Below are positions 9,668 to 22,689 of a stretch of DNA of 64,000 nt, piece after piece. The notes beneath the pieces were generated by a model, which was given only the letters and a program-made list of their open reading frames with translations, did no database searches and was not told where the DNA came from. The position numbers were made by a program, and so were the translations under genes. The stretch is from Siphonodentalium dalli (taxonomy: Eukaryota; Mollusca; Scaphopoda; Gadilida; Siphonodentaliidae): NCBI GenBank assembly GCA_032622095.1, contig CP136069.1:68035319-68099318 (forward strand), written 5' to 3'. Position 1 is the first letter of the stretch; the number at the start of each line of letters is the position of its first letter.

Positions 9668-10590
9668 CTTAACATCACAGCAATATAAAATAATATGTAT
9701 GCCTGTTTCTCAATATCACCACATCCAATGGAACCTCATACATATCAGAATTATTAAAACTTCACAAACAAAATATGCTACTCACCACATATACAGATAT
9801 CGTGAATTATAATATTACTGACTAACGCACGTGTTACACATCTCGTGTTTATCAACAATAGTGAATCAGATTCCAACGGAGACAACAAACTGCCTTGCGG
9901 GCGGTCTTTTTCCTGTATGACAATGTATTCAGCTACATCACCCATGTATACGTGGTAACGCCAAACAGGAATCTATCGCCAAACCAGACCCTCTGGCTTG
10001 AATAAATGAACATATCTTCGCTCAGATGAATCTATATATCTCCCAGTTGAATGGTGATATCCACTATTCCAAAATTAATTTCGTAAAGCAGAATGTTCCC
10101 TCAATGGGATAGCGACCATAGCTTGCTCCCATCCCGACAAATTTAATGGAAAACGGCTCATTTCCGATATTAATAGTAGACACTCTTTGACGTTAGGTAG
10201 TTCGTTTTAAACATAATTGTCAGCCATTGACGGTCGATAATGCGTGTATCAATAGACAAATATATGTTTAAGTAGCCATAAAATTGTCTAGCCTACAGAG
10301 CTGTTAGCAAAAATACTATCCGTGACCAAGTTTGGCTACCTACCATAATTTCTCGTGTCAAAGACGCGGATCGATCCTGCGATGAGATGTCGCCAAATCG
10401 GATTTGGATGTCAAAGATGCGGATGATATACTTCGCATTTTGACCGTTTCTGCTTGAAAATGTCCCCATTGTCATTCGGACAGGCCGCCACATTGAACAT
10501 CCAACTCTGGAATCAAAATACCTGCCAATATTTCTCGCCCACACAGGGTATAGAATTTCTCTCAAATGACATAAAATGTTCTCTTTTTGG
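9668..10590. other. Unassigned stretch
   Basis: No supported gene. A short near-duplicate (TGTCAAAGACGCGGAT at ~10355 and TGTCAAAGATGCGGAT at ~10407) is the only structure noticed. Confidence 0.3.
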
Positions 10591-11775
10591 CCTAATAGTA
10601 GCCTGTCATTTGTAAAATAAAATGGGTTCCGTAAACAATTTTTGGGATTTTTGGCAACATATCTTTTCTTAAAGCCCATATATTGGAGGCATTGGAAACC
10701 AATGTTGACAAGCTTCTTGTCGCTTAGTTGCCTTAAAATGGTGCTACGATAGCAACGGTATGTGATTTCTGAGAGTTCTAGGACAATGACCATATATCAG
10801 GGATATCGGTGGACTTATTGGTGATATAGTTACATAATAATATGTATATGTATGTATTCTCCACGAAGGACCCGCCAGTACTTATGTGAATGGTCAAGGT
10901 CACTGTACAAGGCCAAGGTCATTGTTAAAAATTGCTGTTTTATCACTTTACTTCCTATAATTTGTGTTTATGATGAACCTATCTCAATTTGTTGGGTCAT
11001 ATTGGTATAGTGTTAGATGCTGGGGATCATAACCTTTATTTTGAGCTATATACCACGTACGCTGGGTGATTATTACTTGTATGAGAGATTTTACAAAACA
11101 TGTGACCGGGGCAATGCCAACCTCTAAAATGAGACATTGTTCTTCCCAATAAACAATGGCCACACATTAGTGTGGCAGATAGAGGACAAAATCGTGATTT
11201 GTTTTTGGTAAAAGCATCACAGTTGGCTCACATATATATCGCATAAATATAAGTCACTTTGGATATGATCCCAAACTGGAAAATGTTCACCGTTGCCATG
11301 GCAACCATGTTGGTGAAAACACCTGGGTTTTTTTTGCCAAATGCTAGCCATTACTATTGCCTACTAACATCATGGAAAACTTTTCAGTATGCATCTATTT
11401 GGATTGTACATGTATCATATACATGTATGCATCAGACTATACATTGGAACATATATATATAGCTTTTGTACATGGGCATATTCAAAATGGCGGATAAAAT
11501 GGCCGCCATTTGTGCATAAAACCTTTATGTAATGTGTTTATCGCCATTTTAATTGGAATTTGTGTACAATTTTTTTTTTTTGAAAAAGAAAATTGTGCTA
11601 GACAAAACGAACTCGATTATTCTAGTATATATCTTGCATTAAAGCGCATACCAACAACTTGACTACGAGCCATGGAATACTGGGATATCCCTCATATATA
11701 TAGTTCAAGTACTCGCATAATTTTGTAAACATACTAATATCTAGTTTAACGATCATAAATTATGCAACATAATAA
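10590..11775 (-). repeat. Interspersed repeat family R1, copy A (inverted)
   Basis: The reverse complement of this stretch matches 15690-16860 and 18780-20390 block by block. Shared landmarks are CCGTTGCTATGGTAACAT-like sequence, GGTTTCCAATGCCTCCAGTA, TGGTGTGGCCATTGTT, CAACGGTGTACATTTTCCAG and GAGGGATATCCCAGCATTC. Some blocks occur twice within the family consensus. Reading frames over it are not conserved between copies, so it is treated as non-coding. Confidence 0.75.
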
Positions 11776-12479
11776 ACACGGTCATGATACAAAATTATTT
11801 GAGTTGTTGAATCTCGGGCTTCTCCGATACATATGATATATCCTCCTGTCACATTAGCAAGGATGCATATATTGTGATGATCTTTTCTTTAGCTTAAAAG
11901 CCCTTGACAACCGTTGCTATGCACCAACCCGATTACTGAAGTGCAATAACATCAATATGTTTCAACAGGTGATAGGCTGGCACTGCGCTGGCTTTTGCAA
12001 GCAATATATACATATTCTATCAAAGTTAACTATATTCTTTATATTTCTTCAAAATATCAACTTATACACAAATATACATTTGGCCAAGTCACACATGCTT
12101 TTTTTCTGACTGGATTCCATTGGTTTAAAGCACCAGAATTCACCGGTTGTCTAACTGCCAGCATTGGTGAATTTGATAACTTTGGGTTAAATCAAGATGG
12201 ATATCAAAAGGGTCACCTTTGCCACAAAGAGATGGTTGCTACTAGAAATGAAGCAGAATATAATCGCGCTAGCACAATGATGATGTCACTCGGTCCTCTT
12301 TGTCTTATTTGAACCGTATTTGTGATTGTGGTATTTTCGTGCACCCCATACATTACACATAATATGCATAATTGTACCCAAATGAACTGCTGTGCATGTC
12401 GGTCAAATGCTGTTCCATTTCTGTATTCGGTACACCGTGCTGACAAGTCATTTGCGTTATACATACCCGCATATTTTTC
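11776..12479. other. Unassigned stretch
   Basis: No repeat or gene supported. The short frames here have no recognisable motif. Confidence 0.3.
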
Positions 12480-12860
12480 GTTATAATTGAATTTAAACTG
12501 CGTTTTGAGTGTACCATATGAACTGCCGAACTGGATTTTGAACTTCTGAACTTGGTGTGGATCATCAAATGATGGTTCATCACTTTGTTGGGATATAGCC
12601 TATAGGTAAGTTACATGTCATTTGAACAACCTACGAATGGCTATCTTCATTATAATTGAGTTAAACTGCATTTGGAAGAATCTACTGAACTGCAGCCGAT
12701 GAACTCTTAACGGGATTTTAACTAAACTTAACTGGAAGTTAATCGAATGATGGTCCCAGCAGTAGGATATGTCTTTTCGATTACATGTCATTTGCATAAC
12801 CCACAGACGGCTATCTTTGTTACAATTGAGTTAAACTGCGATCAGGGAAATTTCAGGGAT
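12480..12860. repeat. Degenerate tandem repeat, ~170-bp unit, three copies
   Basis: TTATAATTGAATTTAAACTG (12481), TATAATTGAGTTAAACTGC (~12650) and TTACAATTGAGTTAAACTGC (~12820) recur with matching flanks, including ATGTCATTTG. Confidence 0.5.
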
Positions 12861-13124
12861 TTTGAACTGCTGGACAGACACGACGGTCAGTAAAATGTAT
12901 AACGCTCCCTCTATCTGGTAATAACCCACGGATTACAAGGTATCAAATGTGTTTATTGTTGTGATTTGTCTGCATCACACTTACAGGATTCACTGGTTAT
13001 TAACCATGTCACTTAATCAACTAGAAACTAATTGTTCTATTATGATTGTATCAGTACCTTATAAGGCATGGCAAATTCATTTTAAAGACGGTCTATATCT
13101 TTGTAAACATGTATTATATAGTTA

Positions 13125-13210
13125 CCGGGGTATAAAATATTAAATATGAATTAAAGACCACTGCCCGGAAATGCTTCTATATGTTAATTTTGATTATATT
13201 TCGAGACCAG
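13125..13210 (+). repeat. Small interspersed repeat R2 (copy 1)
   Basis: Contains GGGTATAAAATATTAAATAT and CCCGGAAATGCTTCTATATG. The same sequence lies reversed at about 26095-26180 and as a shorter copy at 25680-25745. Confidence 0.6.
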
Positions 13211-13479
13211 AAATTTTATTGTGCAATTTTGTCAAAAATGAACGTTAATTTGAATCATTATCTCTTATAACTATGTAATAAAACAAAACAAACAATCAAT
13301 ATGTTACATTTGACGTTCGGAGCATAGCTATCGGAACACCCTAATGATTTATATCGCTATATGATATGGCCTGAATGGTACGTTCTAAAATAGAACAATA
13401 AAGTGTCCCACTTAATCAATCATAGTATAATAAAATGTTGGAAATAAAATCAATATTGACATGACAATATAGCCACTCT

Positions 13480-14535
13480 TTTATAACTATTGCCCGGTGG
13501 TTATCATGGTGAGATGCATAGGTATACAAGGATTGGTTCTGTGTGAGGTGAATATGTATACACGCGGTGGATTTACGGTCATTGAGTTGGTGTATGTGTA
13601 GAACAAGAGCAGCTAATTGTTCATACGTGTGTTGTATATACGCATTGACTGTATGGTAATGTAGGCTGCACATGCTTATCTTGGATGGCTGCATTGTAAT
13701 GGATGGTGTATATATATATGCATGTGTTGGCTGTATGGTCGTAAGTGGTGTGTATGGATACAGAGGCTGTGTGCTTATGGGTAATGCATATATGTGTACA
13801 TTGCATGACTTTAGGGCTATTATTGTTTAAGTCTATATGCACACCTGCATTGTTGGGTGGTCATTGGTGGGCGTGTGGGTATACATGAATTGACATTGTG
13901 GTCATTTTTGTATATTGTATGTATATGCATCTTTGTTGTGGATGTATTGTCATTGGTGTGAGTATATGTATACAGACAATAGCTGTATGATCATGGATAG
14001 AGTATGAGTATACGGTGAGTGGCTGAATTGTCACGGGTTAGGTGTATGTGCAAGTGTACAAATGGCCATGCGTTCGGGTTATTGGTATATCCATACAATG
14101 GTGAGGTGAAATATGCATATTGAATGGATATATGGCCATGGTTGTGGGTATGTGGCGAATATGTATACATGGAGTCATCCTATGACCAATGGTGGAGTGA
14201 ATATGTATACCTTGAGTTATTGTACATGTATATATCTATACCATTTGCTGATTTGTAATGCATGGGTTATGTGTATATGCAATTCTGGGGTGAATGAATG
14301 GCTGCTGTGCAGGGTATTGGTGTATCATGAAAGGGTTGTTTGGTCATTGGTCAGGCATACATTAACACATGGAGTGACTGTATGGTAATACTTGGGGTAT
14401 ATATGTATAACTTGATTTCTTATATCGTCATGGATGATACCGTATACTATTATGTATACCTGGAGTGACCCAAAAGGTATGGATGTGGTGTATATTTATA
14501 TATTGGGTAGGTTCACTAGTGTACAGTTTGGTGGA
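13480..14535 (+). repeat. 42-bp minisatellite array (FB1 core)
   Basis: Degenerate units of the form TGTATGGTCATGGGTGAGGT + GTATATGTATACATGGAGTG + AC, about 24 of them. The same unit and orientation form the core of the 34755-39125 element. Confidence 0.8.
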
Positions 14536-15310
14536 TATCGCTTCCCATAATAAACCAAGGATATGTTAACAGGCAGAGGTAATGACACAGAGTTCGACAT
14601 CTTTATGGCAATTTATATGAACAATGGACGAAACGGTTTTCCTGGCATTAGTCAATCAATTTTGATGTCATAGACCAGCATTGGATGCTATTGGGCATGA
14701 GTAGCGTAGCCACATACTGTGGCCCCTGCCAGTTCAGATTCAAAGTTTTCGTCTCCATTTCCGTCCAAAAGCATTGCCATAATCCCAAAGGAAGTTTTTG
14801 GCAAATTCCATACTTCACCCTTTGAACTTAATTTGTCATGTCACATGACGTACTGGGGGAACTAGAATATCAGTTGATTTAGTAACATGTTTAATTACAA
14901 ATGGAGTCACTATGTGCTACCTTTTCGTAACAGCAGAGAATAATGTTCGGGCTATATGTGAACAATATATTTTTACCACCAAATTTTGTTTCCATTTTGC
15001 AAGCAATGTTCAATAATTTTGTCTAAAAACACATTAGTGTTATGCATTTGAAAAAGATAGACAAATAAGCAAATTTGATACCAACGATAGTTCCATGTTA
15101 TTTGAAAAATATGGTCCAAATCTGAAAAGTTATTTTTTGCCGATTGTTATGCTAAATTTGTGATAGAAAAATTACAATAAATGCTCAAAGCGGATTTTAG
15201 CAGATGTTCTAGAGGATATATTCCTCTTCAGAATGGAATAAAAGCCAACTCAGTCAAAATTTGTTCTAGGTTGACCCTAAAATTTGAGTTTATCGACTAT
15301 AACATACATC

Positions 15311-15689
15311 ATGGAAACTCTGACCCATAGCAATGCCTATTTGTGTATAAGTGAATATTTTGAAGAAATGGAATGAATATGGTAAAATATTGAACTTTCA
15401 TAGAATATGTGCACATTGATCCCTTAAGCCCGTTTGAGAACATAATGATGGTGTTGAACTTCAGAAATAGGGTGGATCAATAGCAATTGTGCCAAGGAAT
15501 TTTAAGCTAGATAACATGTCATCACCATATAGCATTTATAATATGGCAGGAATATATATCATGGATGGGGGAAGACCGACATTCAACACCCAAATAATTT
15601 CGTATTATGAACGTGTTCAATGTGTTGCGTAGTTCATGATCATTAAACCAGTGGAGGGGGTCTCACAAAAAATTGCTTACACATTACCG
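15311..15689. other. Unassigned stretch
   Basis: Non-coding sequence between the FB1 copy and repeat R1. Nothing recognised. Confidence 0.3.
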
Positions 15690-16860
15690 GGATGGATGCG
15701 TAGTCGAGAGCCCAGACGAAAACATTTCTTACACCAAAATGGTTGTCATGGCAACGGTGTACATTTTCCAGATTGGGATCATAGCCAAAGCTATTTATAT
15801 GTATGTGATATGCATGTGAGCCAACATTGATGCTTTTATCATAAAATTATCGATTGTGTCATCTATATGTCACACTAATGGTGTGGTCATTGTTGTTGTG
15901 GGAAGAACAATGTCTCATTTTAGGGGCGGGCATGCCCCGGTCACATGTGTTTATTTTAATTTATGATCGTTAAACTAGATATAAGTATGTTTACAAAATG
16001 AAGTGATTAATTGAACTATATATATGAGGGATATCCCAGCATTCCCTGACATATAGTCAAGTTGTTGGTATGCTCTTTAATGCAAGATATGTAACAGAAT
16101 CACCGAGTATGTTTTGTATAGACCAATTTTTTTTCAAATCAAAATTATTTACACAAATTCCACCCAAAATGGCGATAACACATTACATAAAGGGTTATTA
16201 ATCAAATGGCGGCTATTTTATCAGTCATTCTGAATATGCCCATATACAAAAGGTATATATTCTAACAGGTATGTGGTCTGATCCAAATAGATGCATAATG
16301 AGAAGGTATGCTTATTGGGAAGAACAATTTCTCATTTTAGGGGTTGGCATTGCCCCGGTCATATGTTTTGAAAAATCTCTCACACTAGTAGTAATCACCC
16401 AATGGATATGATGTATAGCTTAACATAAAGGTTATGACATCCAGCATCTAACACAATGCCACTATGATGCAACAGATTGAGATAGGTTCATCAAAAACAC
16501 AAATAAAAGGAAGTAAAGTGATAAAAAAACAGCAATTTTTGACAATGACCATGCACAGTGACGTTGACCCTTCAGATAAGTACTGGCTATCGGGAATACA
16601 TACATATACATATTATTATATAACTATTTCACCAATAAGTCCACCGCTAACACTAATACACTTCAAAAATGGTAATTTTCCAGAAATATCAAAAATCACA
16701 TACCGTTGCCATAGTAACATAATTTTGAGGCAACTAAGTGACATGAATCTTGTCAACATCGGTTTCCAATGCCTCCAGTATATGGGTTTTAAGAACAAAT
16801 ATGTTGCCAAAAATCCCCCAAAAGTTTTACGAAATCAATTTTTTTTACAAATGACAATCA
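15690..16860 (+). repeat. Interspersed repeat family R1, copy B
   Basis: Runs from ACACCAAAATGGTTGTCATG to the CCAATGCCTCCAGTATATGG block. It lacks one internal block that copy C has twice. The 183-codon frame at 16464-17015 lies mostly in this repeat and is not conserved in copies A and C. Confidence 0.75.
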
Positions 16861-17729
16861 CATTAATTTGGAGTCTGCAAGTCATTGTGCATAACTGTGT
16901 GATTAGCAATTTGACCATGTTTTTAACTAAGTTTATCATTACTGTAGGTTGGAATGAGGATATAATCGCTTGGTTACACCCATTTAATATATTATCGCCA
17001 TGTTGGTACAGATAGTCATACCATTACCGCTTGGACGATGTACGGCGTGGGCGACCACCATGAATATTTTAAACTTGTGCTCCGAGAAAGCATGAGTAGT
17101 ATACAATGTATTACTATTACGTCATACGTATATTCTAGTATTGGAGAAATTCCGTTTCTATCGAGTGTAGGCCTACGTATTCGGGTGATTGTAACTCTAA
17201 CATCACAGGTCGTGTGATTCTATTATTATAGTCTTGTTATATATACGGGGCCTAATTCTATTTTAAACTAGAGGGATTGAGGATACAATTGGGCTATATT
17301 AACATATTTGTTTTTCGAAAACAAAAACCTACAAGAAATACAAGCTCGGACAATAGCATTATGCATGTTCCGAAAAACATTCTAAGTAGAAAACAGGTGG
17401 ATAATTCCAAGTCATACTGGCCTCATAATCACAGATCTATAGGTTCTCATGGCACTAAATATCTGTGCAATGTTTCAACAACTTTCACGGAAAAGTTACC
17501 CTGCTTTTTGAGTAAACGTGGACCATAACACCACGCTTATTGCGACTGGAACCTATTTCGCCATTGCTAGATAGCTAACGGCGGTCTAATGCACTATCAG
17601 CGTATACGTAGATAGAGATATCAGGTGTACGGAGGCACTGACTCAGAGTGTCCATTACTTCAATGTGCGTGAACAAATTATAATTTCTTATCGAAATGTC
17701 CATAGACAAAAGCGTAAACTGATACATTG
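16861..17729. other. Unassigned stretch
   Basis: Possibly includes further decayed LINE sequence upstream of the remnant at 17730, but no motif could be read. Confidence 0.3.
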
Positions 17730-17980
17730 CACAATGTTATAAAATGAAAATTTGCAAAGCACCATCCTATCTCTATCACAAACTCCCCAAAAATTTCGCG
17801 ATCATCAGACAATAAATGGAATCTATCACCCTACAAGTCATCCGTATGGCTACAGTGCTTATGGTGAAACTTCAACAACTATCGAATGGAACAGATTACC
17901 TGATAATAAAAAAAACTGTATAACTATAGAAGAATGCAAACCACTTATTTACAGCGATGCCTCTGAACCATAAACCCTAT
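17730..17980 (+). pseudogene. Decayed C-terminus of a LINE ORF2
   Basis: One frame reads CKAPSYLYHKLP and, after a frame slip, GYSAYGETSTTIEWNRLPDN followed by KKNCITIEECKPL. The order K-A-P-S-Y-L ... Y-G-x-R-x-F/S ... W-N-x-L-P-x-x-I-K-N-C-x-T-I-E-x-F-K is the standard tail of CR1/jockey-type ORF2 proteins, after the reverse transcriptase. It differs from the tail of the 20.4-kb LINE, so it comes from another family. Frameshifted and isolated. Confidence 0.55.
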
Positions 17981-18779
17981 TTTTACATAAGAACTAATAG
18001 AGAACGGCAAGTTATCATACTAGAATACACAATACGTTTGGCTGGGACGAATATCGGCATTTCGATTGATACAAAAATGAGCCCTCTATGTGCTATATTC
18101 CTCGAGATATCGGCCGTCGCACGCAATTTCAAATTCTGTTCCACAGAATGTCATTTTGTTCACCATTCCATCCTATTCCGATTGTCATGCCTCATATTCC
18201 AGACATATTTAATGTTGTTAAAAGCCGACACTTCTCCGAAACCGCACGAACGGCTGCAACAATAACCTGAACCCATGTAGTAATGGCCAATATAGAGTAT
18301 CTTGCGGTTCCCGATATAGTTGTAAGAAAAACAATCGATGTTATGGCAATTTAAGTCAACTTAAGAACAGTACGTTTTAACGTTTGTGTTTGCGTGGAGA
18401 CATAGGGGGCAACTAAAACGACCACTCCAGATCGAAGCTATTAGTTCAAATTTGGAATTCAAAGAAACAACTATAGCCACAGTAATGGGCCATTCCCTGT
18501 GTGGCCGCGCGGTGCCAGGAACTACAATGTATTGGAACAAGAAAATAGACTGGTATGCATCGATTGAACACTTCTGTACTCATTGATGAGTAGTTCCTTA
18601 GGGACTCTTCAGATAATAAGATCGATGAACGACTATATGACGTTTGTTGAACATATATTATCTGAACAATTTCGACCAATAAATAGGACTCCTTCTCTTA
18701 CAATATATTTTCATATGCGTGTCGTCTGCTCATATTTCCTGAACACCCTAATTTTTTGTTTTCGGAAATAAACTTCTTT
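17981..18779. other. Unassigned stretch
   Basis: Several overlapping short frames on both strands; none carries a recognisable motif. Confidence 0.3.
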
Positions 18780-20390
18780 TTACAAAAATTTTACCAAAAA
18801 TGGCGACACACATGTACACCCTTAACATAAAGTTTTTTTTGTTTTTGCTCAAATGGCGCCATTTTATCCGCCATTTAGAATATACCGATATGCAAAAGAT
18901 ATATGTTCAAACAGTTAAATAGTCCTATACTTGTCCAATCCAAATATATGCATAATGAACAGTTTTGCATGAGGTAACTTACTAGGCAATAGCAATGTAT
19001 AAAGGCTTTCACCAAAAATGGTTGCCATGGCAACGGTGTACATCTTCCAGATTGGGATCATATCCAAAGTTATTTATATTCATGTGATATGCATATGCAT
19101 GTGAGCTAACTTTGATGCTTTTATCATAAACTTCACGATTTTGTCCTCTATATGTCACAGTAATGGTGTGGCCATTGTTGTTGTGGTAAGAACAATGTCT
19201 CATTTTATGGGTGGGCATTGCATTGCCCCGGTCAGATGTGTTTATTTTAATTTATGATCATTAAACTAGATATTAGTATGTTTACAAAATGAGGTGAGTA
19301 ACTAAACTATATGTATGAGGGATATCCCAGCATTCACTGGCCTATAGTCAAGTTGTTGGTATGATCTATAATGCAAGATATATAACAGAATCACCGAGTA
19401 TGTGTTCTACAGACCAATTTATTTTTTAATCATTTTTTTTACACAAATTCTACCCAAAATGGCGATAAACACATTACATAAAGGGTTATTTGATCAAATG
19501 GCGGCCATTTTATTAGTCATTTTGAATATGCCCATATATAAAAGGTATATGTTCTAACATGTATGTGGTCTGCTCCAAACAGATGCATAATGAGAAGTAT
19601 TCCATGAAGTTACGAGGCAATAGCAATGCACCAAGGCTAGCTTTTGGCAAAAAAAAACACGTGTTTTCACCAAAATGGTTGCCATAGCAACGGTGTACAT
19701 TTTCCAGTTTGGGATCATATCCAAAGTGACTTATATTTATGTGATACACATGTGAGCCAACATTGATTCTTTTACAAAAACAATTCACGATTTTTTTCTC
19801 AACTACCACACAAATGGTGTGGCCATTGTTTATTGGGGAGAACAATTTCTCATTTCAGGGGTTGGCATTGCCCCAGTCATATGTTTTGTAAAATCTCTCA
19901 CACTAGTAATAATCACCCAATAGATATGACTGGCTTAAAATAAAGGTGATGACCTCCAGCATCTAACACAATATCAATATGATGCAACAAAATGAGATAG
20001 GTTCATCATAAACACAAATAATAGGAAGTAAAGTGATAAACACCGAACATTTTGACAATGACCTTGGCCTTGCACAGTGACCTTGACCCTTAAAATAAGT
20101 ACTGGCGGTCCTTCATGGGGAATACATACTTATACATATTATAATATACCTATATCATCAATAAGTCCACCGCTAACACTAATGCACTTAAAAAATGGTC
20201 ATTTTCCAGAATTCTCAGAAATCATATACCGTTGCTATGGTAACATCATTTTTGAGGCAACTAAGTGACAAGAATCTTGTCAACATTGGTTCCCAATGAC
20301 TCCAGTATATGGGCTTCAAGAAAAAATATGTTGCCAAAAATCCCCAAAAATGTTTACGAAACAAATTTTTTTTACAAATGACAGGCTACT
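18780..20390 (+). repeat. Interspersed repeat family R1, copy C, cut by a LINE
   Basis: The longest copy. It contains the 'CAACGGTGTACAT...AACAATGTCTCAT' block twice (about 19010-19215 and 19670-19860) and the 'AAATGGCGATA...ATGCCCATATA' block twice (about 18790-18900 and 19455-19545), a period near 650 bp. It breaks off at TGACAGGCTACTA (20390), where copy A continues into TTAGGCCAAAAAG. The LINE starts exactly there. Confidence 0.8.
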
Positions 20391-20394
20391 ATAA

Positions 20395-21110
20395 ATAGCA
20401 GAAGAATAAACGCAAGATATGAAGACCTGAAAACCCTACTCAATGTGATTTGAATTCAGAAGAAAATATGTTTAATGCTATCGCCCTAACAGAAATATTC
20501 AAAGTGCATAGATCCTCAGACTTCTCACTCCCATGCAGGATATCATCCCTTAGAATTTAATATTCGATCCAATGGAGACGATCAACTTATCATGGCAGAG
20601 GCGGTGTTGTTATTTATATCAAGGAAATTTTACAATACAAACTCAGACCCGATTTGACAATATTTATACAGCACGTAATAGAAACATTATTTATAGAAAT
20701 ACACCGAGGAGCGAACGATAATTATATAATAGGATTTATTTATAGACCAAATACAGCACCGAAGGCTGACTTGGACAAATTTATGTTGAAATTCGATATT
20801 ATCTTAGAAAAATTGAAAAGACAAGTCTTACATAATAGGAGACCTCTACATTGACTTTCTCAATTTCGATACGCATGCAAAAACCAACGACTTCATAAAC
20901 AACATGCCCATGATAACGAAACCTACAAGATTAACTCTGCTACCATAATTTATCATATTTATATAAACAAAGTGCAAGATAGTCACCAAACAGGGATAAT
21001 TACCTGCGATATTTTCGATCACTTCGGTATATTCATCTATGAAGCAAACAAGCATAAACACATAAACCCATCCCACAAATAGCTACGTATAAGAACTACA
21101 GTATTAATAA
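20395..21110 (+). pseudogene. LINE endonuclease domain
   Basis: Fragments in three frames reconstruct the expected order. SRRINARYEDLKTLLNV is the usual lead-in. Next comes FNAIALTEIF (the E of the L-T-E-T motif), then GRGGVVIYIKE, then LTIFIQHVIETLFIEI. After breaks come DFLNFDTHAKTNDFINN and GIITCDIFDHFGIF. The domain nicks target DNA to prime reverse transcription. The catalytic G-D-F-N segment is lost at a frame break and the I-S-D-H motif has become I-F-D-H, so it is inactive. Very similar sequence occurs at 8518-9086. Confidence 0.85.
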
Positions 21111-21479
21111 TATCCATATATTCAAAATCTTGTTAAAGTCGTGTAAGTCTGAATCAGTTCTCAGTTGCAACTCATCTGACTAGGCATATGAAATATTTAG
21201 ATATATATATAGACCGCGCACGATCTAGCTTTTCCGCTCGCAACACGGGATGTACCCAAATAATATATAAAGCGCGAACCATGGATGCAATCTGGACTAA
21301 TCATATCATCAATTACAACAAAAACTCTACTGTAACAAACTGAATTCACCTTCAGAAACAAATAAAATTGCCTACGTAAATTATCGTCAATTATATAATA
21401 AACTAATTTGGAAAAGAAAAAGTAGTTATTATTGTGATAGTCTAGAACAAAATGAAAATGATATAAAAAACACATGGAA

Positions 21480-22540
21480 AATTCTTTAAAATGCCATCAA
21501 TAAAAATAAGAAATCATGGAACTACCCTAAGGTATTTAATGATAACAATATAGAGCTATCCGACTGGAACATAATAGCCAAAACATTCAATGACTACTTT
21601 TCAAAACGGTGAAAACACTAGAAGTTCTATACATACTGAAGCTGCAGATGCAGATTTCACTGGCTACCTTCGAAATAGACGAACAAACGAATTAGAAATG
21701 GAACCCACATCCATTCAGGAAATAATATTAACATGTTATTCTATGAAAGGAAAACGGAGCAAAGATTATATCAGCATATCAACTGAACTCAAATCTTTCG
21801 TTTGAACAGGGAATAGTCCCAACGAACATGGACATCTCTAAAGTAGTCGCCATTCCCAAAATAAGTAACGCCAAGGAAATAACACAATATCGTCCAATCA
21901 GCATACGTCCATCGTTCTCTAAACTGTTTGAAAAATTAATGCAAAAACGACCTGTAGATTTTCTTAAAGACAATGAAATCTTGTATTAACACCAATATGG
22001 ATTTAGACCAAACCACTCAACTTATGCACCTTCTAGATCATTTCGTTAAAAATAATGATAAATCGACACGGGATTCCACCCTAGCCCTATTCCTGTACTT
22101 GTCTAAAGCGTTCGATACAATTGACCACAATATACAGCTAACAAAACATGACCGCTATGGTACTAGGGGTGTAGCAAAGTCGTGGTTCCATAGTTATCTA
22201 AACAAGAGGAGACAATATGTTGTATATTGCGGGAGAGCTTCAAATCTTATGAATACTTCATGTGGGCTCCCCCTTGGCTCCATTCTCGGGCTGATAATAT
22301 TTTTAGTATACGTGAACGATACGGCCAATTCTACAACAATGGACTTTTTATCCATGCGGATGACACCACACTTTTTACAAGCGGTAAAAATTGCGAATTA
22401 GTACAAAATTCTGTCAACAACGAATTAGCTAATGTATTCGATTGGTGCTTCTTTAATAAACTTTCAATTAATATTAATAAAAGTAACTATATGCTCATAT
22501 ACCCAAGCATAATGACAACAAATGGAATACGTTGAAAATA
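21480..22540 (+). pseudogene. LINE reverse transcriptase domain
   Basis: Motifs in order across frames: QYRPISIRPSFSKLFEKLM (~21885), YGFRPNHST (~21994), then LALFLYLSKAFDTIDHN (~22083-22130), CGLPLGSILG (~22260) and LFIHADDTTLF (~22345-22378). The last is the F/Y-A-D-D polymerase centre, with His in the place of Phe/Tyr. NELANVFDWCFFNKLSINI follows. This is unmistakably an RVT_1 enzyme of the CR1/jockey group, which copies LINE RNA into the nicked chromosome. At least three frame changes separate the motifs, so no functional enzyme can be made. Confidence 0.9.
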
Positions 22541-22689
22541 AAGTTAAATAGCATTGAATTGAATCGAATAGGGAACCTTGGGAACGAATCCTCGACAACA
22601 TTTTAGGTATCCATATCGTTGAGAACTTGACGTTCAAAAAGCACATATCGATAATCTGCTATAATCTGCTATAAAATAACACATGCACC

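Larger units (their letters stand above)
12945..15310. mobile_element. Foldback element FB1, decayed copy with 42-bp minisatellite core
   Basis: Same architecture as 34755-39125. A remnant of the inner left arm (about 12970-13100) matches the reverse complement of 37950-38060 (GGTTATTAA, CTACTTAATCAACT, TATGAGGCACGACAAATTC in that copy). Next comes the 42-bp repeat array, then a right arm (about 14537-15310) matching 37685-39115. The right arm lacks roughly 700 bases present in the other copy; the join is near 15175, where GTGATAGAAAAATTACA runs straight into AATGCTCAAAGCGGATTTTA. A small repeat (13125-13210) interrupts the left arm. No coding capacity. Confidence 0.7.

Noticed and set aside
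10293-10793. 166-codon minus-strand frame
   Set aside because: Half lies in repeat R1, and the matching part of copies B and C is not open in the same way. No motif.
16464-17015. 183-codon plus-strand frame
   Set aside because: Mostly repeat R1 copy B. Stops and indels occur at the same places in copies A and C.
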